Origin: JAQUGA01 sp964521105
Lineage (GTDB): Bacteria > Bacteroidota > Bacteroidia > Bacteroidales > WCHB1-69
DNA: 9,657 nucleotides
NCBI GenBank assembly: GCA_964521105.1
Contig: CAZFPO010000110.1
Location: 1 to 9,657, forward strand
Reading direction: 5' to 3'
Of this stretch, positions 5,805-9,657 are shown one piece after another (within the stretch, counting starts at the first letter, position 1; each line of letters starts with the position of its first letter). Below the pieces are notes generated by a model, which saw only the letters and a program-made list of their open reading frames with translations, had not been told where the DNA came from and did not search any database. Both the position numbers and the translations under genes were made by a program.

Positions 5805-7748
5805 TTATTGTTTAATCGATGTTTGGTTTCTAATTAATCGATTATTGTATTGTTGAACAAATGCTTTTAAAAATAATTCTTCTTTTTTTACGAAATCTAC
5901 CTTTTTATCTTTTAAATTAGTGGTTAGGAGCGAATCATTTTTAATATTATAAAGAGCGGTAACTGTTTCGCTGTTCCAGTTTAGTAAATATCCATCTTTA
6001 ATGAGTTGATAATTAGGATGTATGTATTCAATTGCAAACGAATTTGAACAAGTGTCAAAGCGGTTATTGCCAAAAGCAAAAATTGGAGCAGGATATTTTA
6101 AATAGGCTAAAATGCTAGGAAGAAGGTCTATTTGTTGAAACAACGAATGGTTTGAAAAAATAGATAAGTCATTGGATGGATCGAAAAAAATTATCGGAAT
6201 TTGAAATAATCCATAGTTGTTGCTTGCATTTATAAAATAAGGCTCCGAAGTGTGATCGGCAGTAATAATAAACATGGTGTTTTTATACCAAGATTCCTTG
6301 CTAGCCGTTTTGAAAAATTGACTTAAAGCATAGTCGGTATATGCAATTGTTTTATGAATTGGAGCTTCACCTTTTGGAAGTTTGCTTTTGTATTTTTCGG
6401 GAATAGAGTAGGGGTGATGAGAGGAAAGAGTGAAAATAACAGAGAAAAATGGCTTATTTTGGTGTTTATTCATTTCTTTGATGCTAAACTGTAAAAAAGG
6501 TTCGTCCCAAATTCCCCAGTGTTCATCATAGTCCGATTCATTATTGTATTCTGTTCGACCAATATAGTAATCAAAACCTACATTTTTAGCATACGAATTA
6601 AACCCCATAGTGCCATTTGTTCCTCCATGAAAAAATAAATTGGTATAATTCAGTTTTTTTAAGCCCGAAGCGATGCTCAAATGTTGATTGTTAGCATAGG
6701 GTGAGCTTATAAATGAAGTTGTCATTAGCGTGGGAATACCTGATATTAATGCAGGAATTCCTTCAATCGATTTTTTGCCATTTGCAAATCCGTTAAAACA
6801 TAAACTTTTGCTACACAGAGAGTCGATAAAAGGGGTTAGGTTTCCAACTTTTTTAACGGCTGAATTGTAATACGAAATGTGTTCTTGCGATAAACTTTCA
6901 ACAATTATTAATACAATATTTTTTTTTGGCAAAATTGAATCGGGTAAAAGATTGTTATATAGCGTGTTGTGAATTGGATTGTAAATTGAATTTAATTCCT
7001 TTTCCGAAAATGTATTTTTAATTTTAATATCTTCTTTTCCAATGGTTTGAATAATTGTAAATGGGGTATTCAAAACCACTGGACTTAGTTTTGAATCAAC
7101 ATGTAAACTTGCCGAAATGATATTTATTGGTCTAAGTTGTAGTCCACCTCGCATCCCAATTATCGTTATACCGATAGAAAGGATGAAAATTAAAAATCCT
7201 GTTACATAGTACTTTATAGGTTTTAGGGATAAAGAATTATTAGGAATAGGCTTCTTATATAAATAAATTGTAAGAATAATAATTACAATCCAGATAGCAG
7301 CAATATACCAAAAATCGTGTAAAAACTGAGGCAGTAATTTATTAAAATCACCTCCAACTCCTAAATACGAAAATATATCTGCGGTAGTTCGTTTTAATGT
7401 ATATCTATAATAAATGATGTCGACAAAGTTTGCTAATAGTCCTATCGAATTTGTAATGATAAATATTGAAAAGATGGTTTTTTGATAGATTTTAGTACTT
7501 CTGAATTTAAAGGGTATGATTACGAAAAGAATAAAAATAGCATTTACATACAAAATAGCAGAAATGTCGAACCTAATGCCATAAAAATAAGCTGTTAAAA
7601 TATCTTGTGTAGTGTTTTGAAATAGCGAAGTATTGAATGCAAAAAACAAAATACGACATAAGCTCATCCAAGCTACTATTAATAATAAATTGAATATCAA
7701 TTTAATAAGGTAATTGTCGCTAAATTTATTTAAACTTAATTTTTGCAT
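5805..7748 (-). CDS. LTA-synthase/sulfatase-type membrane phosphotransferase
   Basis: The product is 647 aa from ATG 7748. An earlier in-frame ATG at 7793 lies inside a terminator hairpin and upstream of the likely promoter, so I rejected it. Five membrane segments are visible (about 15-37, 61-80, 91-113, 146-163, 181-198), followed by an extracytoplasmic alkaline-phosphatase-superfamily domain. IVLIIVESLS carries the metal-binding Glu284. FANGKKSIEGIPALISGIP puts Ser327 at the nucleophile position, 43 residues on, close to the 45-residue spacing from Glu255 to Thr300 in S. aureus LtaS. FHGGTNGTMGFN, SHHPY and TADHT (Asp498, His499) complete the site. Known members transfer glycerol-phosphate or similar groups from phospholipids. 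A Gram-negative Bacteroidota does not make lipoteichoic acid, so the acceptor (glycan, periplasmic polymer, lipid) is unknown. It is first of the four-gene cluster. Confidence 0.85.
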   Translation of the reverse strand: MQKLSLNKFSDNYLIKLIFNLLLIVAWMSLCRILFFAFNTSLFQNTTQDILTAYFYGIRFDISAILYVNAIFILFVIIPFKFRSTKIYQKTIFSIFIITNSIGLLANFVDIIYYRYTLKRTTADIFSYLGVGGDFNKLLPQFLHDFWYIAAIWIVIIILTIYLYKKPIPNNSLSLKPIKYYVTGFLIFILSIGITIIGMRGGLQLRPINIISASLHVDSKLSPVVLNTPFTIIQTIGKEDIKIKNTFSEKELNSIYNPIHNTLYNNLLPDSILPKKNIVLIIVESLSQEHISYYNSAVKKVGNLTPFIDSLCSKSLCFNGFANGKKSIEGIPALISGIPTLMTTSFISSPYANNQHLSIASGLKKLNYTNLFFHGGTNGTMGFNSYAKNVGFDYYIGRTEYNNESDYDEHWGIWDEPFLQFSIKEMNKHQNKPFFSVIFTLSSHHPYSIPEKYKSKLPKGEAPIHKTIAYTDYALSQFFKTASKESWYKNTMFIITADHTSEPYFINASNNYGLFQIPIIFFDPSNDLSIFSNHSLFQQIDLLPSILAYLKYPAPIFAFGNNRFDTCSNSFAIEYIHPNYQLIKDGYLLNWNSETVTALYNIKNDSLLTTNLKDKKVDFVKKEELFLKAFVQQYNNRLIRNQTSIKQ

Positions 7749-7753
7749 ATCTG

Positions 7754-7761
7754 CAAAAGTA
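7754..7761 (-). promoter_or_regulatory. candidate -7 box for the four-gene lipid operon
   Basis: On the minus strand this reads TACTTTTG (TAnnTTTG). It ends 5 nt before ATG 7748, so transcription would begin at or almost at the start codon, giving a leaderless or near-leaderless mRNA. A TTG candidate for -33 lies about 26 nt upstream, longer than usual. The preceding gene's terminator sits just upstream, making a separate promoter here necessary. Confidence 0.45.
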
Positions 7762-7774
7762 GAAAATATCTGGT

Positions 7775-7807
7775 AAAAAAAAGAGATCAACAAAAAATTG
7801 ACCTCTT
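7775..7807 (-). terminator. intrinsic terminator of the lipoprotein gene
   Basis: On the minus strand AAGAGGTCAA, a 7-nt loop (TTTTTTG) and TTGATCTCTT form a 10-bp stem with one G-U pair, followed directly by more T (an unbroken T run from 7784 to 7775). It begins about 20 nt after the lipoprotein stop. On the plus strand the G-U pair becomes an A-C mismatch, so the hairpin favours minus-strand termination. It insulates the lipoprotein gene from the operon that follows. Confidence 0.85.
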
Positions 7808-7826
7808 AATGATATTTAAAATTTGA

Positions 7827-8495
7827 TTAAATGTGTAAAAAAGTCCAATTTTCATGAATAGAACTTTCGTTTGGGACAGTAAGATTGTTCAATGGTCGTT
7901 TATCCATAATGTAATTTACCGAGTCGATAGTAAATACACTATTCCCTTTAGCAGAGTAGTATCCAAGTCCATTTTTTATTTGATATTGATATTGCGAATC
8001 ACTAAAAAGTTTATAGTCAAAACTAATTGTGTTGCCTTTTCCCATTGCATAAAAAAGAACTGTATTTGGAAAATTATTGAATTTTCTGATTACTAATCGG
8101 TTAAAAGTTGACGAGGATTGAACCGTAACTTCAAAGGTGCCATTTGGTCCATTCGCTTCATAAGTGCCTGCTAATTTATTGGCTTTTACGCAAACTGAAC
8201 GAATGATAGTAGTTGAATTTCCAGATTTATCTTTAACTTGATACGATATTGAATATTCATCGGACTTATTGCTATTAACTGCTCCCGAAATTGAAATATC
8301 CGATGTTAAATCACCATCTTTATCATCATTTGCTGTCGCTCCAAGTTCAACATACGATTCACCTAAATTTAGAAACATTGGATTATCTCCTTTTAACGTA
8401 ATTGTTGGATCGGTTTCGTCTTTTTTGCACGATTGAAGGCTAAGAAATAGTAATGAAAGTAATACCATTACAATTAAATTTGTTTTTTTCATCAT
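7827..8495 (-). CDS. predicted surface-exposed lipoprotein with DUF5011/HYR-type Ig-like domain
   Basis: The product is 222 aa from ATG 8495 (MMKKTNLIVM). The next ATG (8492) is an equally possible start. A TTG at 8516 also keeps the frame open but is unlikely, lying only 8 nt past the -7 box. The signal peptide ends in the lipobox LQSC with Cys23 as the lipidated residue. The mature protein begins C-K-K-D-E, and K followed by two acidic residues just after Cys resembles the lipoprotein export signal that sends lipoproteins to the cell surface in Bacteroidota. Residues about 29-103 look like a DUF5011-type Ig-like domain (PTITLKGDNPMFLNLGES, then DDKDGDLT and YSISYQVKDKSGN). The C-terminal half from LAGTYEANGPNGTF is beta-rich and not assigned. 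Its terminator isolates it from the lipid operon. Function is unknown; glycan or protein binding would be a guess. Confidence 0.85.
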   Translation of the reverse strand: MMKKTNLIVMVLLSLLFLSLQSCKKDETDPTITLKGDNPMFLNLGESYVELGATANDDKDGDLTSDISISGAVNSNKSDEYSISYQVKDKSGNSTTIIRSVCVKANKLAGTYEANGPNGTFEVTVQSSSTFNRLVIRKFNNFPNTVLFYAMGKGNTISFDYKLFSDSQYQYQIKNGLGYYSAKGNSVFTIDSVNYIMDKRPLNNLTVPNESSIHENWTFLHI

Positions 8496-8523
8496 TGGAA
8501 GTTTTTGATTTTGCAATATTTTG

Positions 8524-8551
8524 CAAATATAGTTTTTTATCTTTTTTGCAA
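8524..8551 (-). promoter_or_regulatory. promoter of the lipoprotein gene
   Basis: On the minus strand TTG (8551-8549), a 17-nt spacer and TATATTTG (8531-8524) fit the Bacteroidota pattern TTG-N17-23-TAnnTTTG. Transcription should start near 8517, leaving a leader of about 20 nt before ATG 8495. This also argues against the TTG at 8516 as the start codon. Confidence 0.65.
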
Positions 8552-8641
8552 GTAAAATAAATTTAAAAAGTCTTTAAATGCTTAATACTTGATTTGTATT
8601 AAACTTTTTGTGTGATTTAAATATTCTATGTATTTTTTCTA

Positions 8642-8649
8642 TATATTTG
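8642..8649 (+). promoter_or_regulatory. candidate -7 box of the secreted-protein gene
   Basis: TATATTTG matches TAnnTTTG exactly and lies 32 nt before ATG 8682. The only TTTG upstream (8607-8610) is 31 nt away, longer than the usual spacer, so the -33 element is uncertain. The box is followed by CTAATCAAAA, also found after the plus-strand box at 2905-2912. It diverges from the lipoprotein promoter about 110 bp to the left. Confidence 0.5.
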
Positions 8650-8681
8650 CTAATCAAAATTTTAAATTTGAATAATCTAAG

Positions 8682-9389
8682 ATGAAAATTCAAAAAGCAC
8701 TATTTATTTTCTTCAGTTTTTTAAGTTTATTGGATTGTTTTGGTCAAAAAAATAATACATATACTACTGGAGTAATTCCTGGAATTAGCGATTTTATGAT
8801 TTTAAATGACATTGAAAAGCAAATGACATCAATGTTCAACGAAATTAATTTCAGTTCGGATAGTTTAAAACTAAATGACAGTTTTAAAAAGGATTTCACA
8901 AACAACCGAAGTCGAGTTTTTATGAATAGTTATAACAATGGTAAAATCAACCCACGCGACACTGCTTTCCATTTAGGTTTGCCAATTCCATGCGACTGTA
9001 CTGTCAGTAACGATTCAATGTTTGTTTTCATGAACTTCGGTTTTTTGGGAGGATTCGGATTTAATATTGGTGTTGTTGGAAACAAGTTTCAATCGCAATT
9101 TTTTGAATACATCGATGATGTAAAACCTTATAAAATATCGATTTCGGATACTGTTTTCAATAATTATATCCAAGTTGATAACACTACCCAATCGCTAATT
9201 TTAGACAAAAAACCTACATTTGCGATAGGACAACAAATTACAGGATTTCTCACTTTCTCCTCTTCAACTTATGTTGAAAAAACAACAGCGAATTCATTGG
9301 AAAATAAGTATGTAAGTGGTTATTCGTACTTTACATGTAAAACAAGGCAACGAACGTTGTTTGACCAATTGATGTTTGAGAGGAAATAA
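8682..9389 (+). CDS. secreted protein of unknown function
   Basis: I do not recognise this family. The product is 235 aa from ATG 8682. MKIQKALFIFFSFLSLLDCF is a signal peptide, with cleavage most likely after FG and before Gln22. The Cys19 context (LLDC) is a poor lipobox because of Asp at -1, so a lipoprotein is unlikely. The mature part has no transmembrane segment of normal length. It shows a Cys-x-Cys pair (PCDC, residues 104 and 106), a Phe/Gly-rich stretch (MNFGFLGGFGFNIGVVGNKF, about 116-135) and regular beta-strand-like patterns with a Ser/Thr-rich C-terminal part ending RTLFDQLMFERK. No type IX sorting domain is visible. It is a single gene, divergent from the lipoprotein gene and followed by hairpins. 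It is probably periplasmic or outer-membrane associated (inference). Confidence 0.75.
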   Translation: MKIQKALFIFFSFLSLLDCFGQKNNTYTTGVIPGISDFMILNDIEKQMTSMFNEINFSSDSLKLNDSFKKDFTNNRSRVFMNSYNNGKINPRDTAFHLGLPIPCDCTVSNDSMFVFMNFGFLGGFGFNIGVVGNKFQSQFFEYIDDVKPYKISISDTVFNNYIQVDNTTQSLILDKKPTFAIGQQITGFLTFSSSTYVEKTTANSLENKYVSGYSYFTCKTRQRTLFDQLMFERK

Positions 9390-9403
9390 GTTCATGATTT
9401 TTT

Positions 9404-9452
9404 GCTGAAAATCATTATTACCTAAACCCTAAAGGGTGTGCTGATTTTCAGC
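9404..9452 (+). terminator. nested palindrome after the secreted-protein gene, probable terminator
   Basis: GCTGAAAATCA (9404-9414) and TGATTTTCAGC (9442-9452) form a perfect 11-bp stem. Inside the loop ACCCT (9426-9430) and AGGGT (9433-9437) form a second small hairpin. It begins 14 nt after the stop at 9389, and U-rich RNA (TTGTATTCTTCTTTTT) follows, so termination is plausible. The double structure also resembles a dispersed palindromic repeat unit. Confidence 0.6.
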
Positions 9453-9475
9453 GAGTTGTATTCTTCTTTTTCCAA

Positions 9476-9503
9476 AACAGAGTCTCCTGAAAGGGACTCT
9501 GTT
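9476..9503. repeat. second palindrome (9-bp stem)
   Basis: AACAGAGTC (9476-9484) pairs perfectly with GACTCTGTT (9495-9503). Inside, CCT (9486-9488) can pair with AGG (9492-9494) across one bulged T, giving 12 pairs with a GAA loop. No clean T run follows, so it is either a back-up terminator or a dispersed palindromic element. Confidence 0.65.
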
Positions 9504-9526
9504 GATTGGGGTTGTTTTATTCGTTT

Positions 9527-9657
9527 AGAGATTCCTCTCCGCGGTCGGAATGACAGTATTAGTCATCCCTTCTCCCAATCCTTCCTTGTAAAATATAAAT
9601 ACTTGTCATTCCGAGAAGTTATTCAAAATTTTGAAAACAAAGAGTGAATGACAGTTT
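9527..9657. repeat. inverted-repeat element of the GGAATGACA / TGTCATTCC type (continues off window)
   Basis: CGGAATGACA (9546-9555) and TGTCATTCCG (9604-9613) are perfect 10-bp inverted repeats, and a third arm, GAATGACAG (9646-9654), follows in the first orientation. The left flank (AGAGATTCCTCTCCGCGGTC) matches the GATTCCTC...GGAATGACAG pattern I know from small non-autonomous palindromic repeats in many bacterial genomes. No gene is credible here. An open frame across it has no protein-like composition. No transposase lies within the window. Confidence 0.6.

Noticed and set aside
7749..7793. Fifteen-residue N-terminal extension of the LtaS-like protein
   Set aside because: It would start inside the terminator stem and upstream of the -7 box; ATG 7748 is a better start.
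7854..8096. Plus-strand open frame of 80 codons
   Set aside because: Antisense to the lipoprotein gene and without its own promoter or family features.
9438..9647. Plus-strand open frame of 69 codons at the right end
   Set aside because: It runs through three palindromic elements and shows no start signals or protein-like pattern.

Overview
The window looks like a chromosomal segment of a Bacteroidota bacterium (Flavobacteriia/Bacteroidia type). The DNA is AT-rich. Several genes are preceded by the Bacteroidota -7 promoter box TAnnTTTG and mostly lack Shine-Dalgarno sites. There is a repeat-rich secreted adhesin, and a lipoprotein whose mature N-terminus (C-K-K-D-E) resembles the surface-export signal of this phylum. 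No rRNA, tRNA, transposase, integrase or CRISPR array was found.

Layout. (1) Positions 1-2689, minus strand: the 5' 896 codons of a large secreted surface protein that runs off the left edge. It has a signal peptide, a parallel beta-helix region, an Ig-like region, a PKD domain and then a tandem array of 53-residue (159-bp) repeats. (2) 2690-3690: an accessory patch. It holds an AT-rich spacer, a decayed fragment of the 3' end of an acyltransferase gene, an intact small antitoxin gene and a RelE/ParE-type toxin gene broken by two single-base frameshifts. A 46-bp direct repeat (44/46 identical) flanks the toxin-antitoxin module. One copy is the 3' end of the intact acyltransferase gene and the other is the tip of the decayed fragment, so the module looks inserted at the end of that gene. 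(3) 3693-7748, minus strand: a compact four-gene cluster in transcription order LtaS/sulfatase-type phosphotransferase, diacylglycerol-kinase-family lipid kinase, SUI1/YciH-family translation factor, LpxL-type lipid acyltransferase. Spacings are 7 nt, 6 nt and a small overlap, so it is probably one operon with its own promoter at the 5' end. (4) 7775-8495, minus strand: a predicted surface lipoprotein gene with its own promoter and an intrinsic terminator that separates it from the operon. (5) 8682-9389, plus strand: a secreted protein of unknown function, divergent from the lipoprotein. (6) 9404-9657: no gene, but three different palindromic elements in a row.

How the genes may work together (inference). 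LtaS-type enzymes release diacylglycerol when they move a phosphoglycerol-type head group, and a diacylglycerol kinase can return that lipid to phosphatidic acid. The acyltransferase modifies lipid A or a related lipid. The operon therefore reads as an envelope-lipid module with an unexplained translation factor inside it. The most unusual part of the window is the broken toxin-antitoxin module bracketed by duplicated acyltransferase-gene ends.
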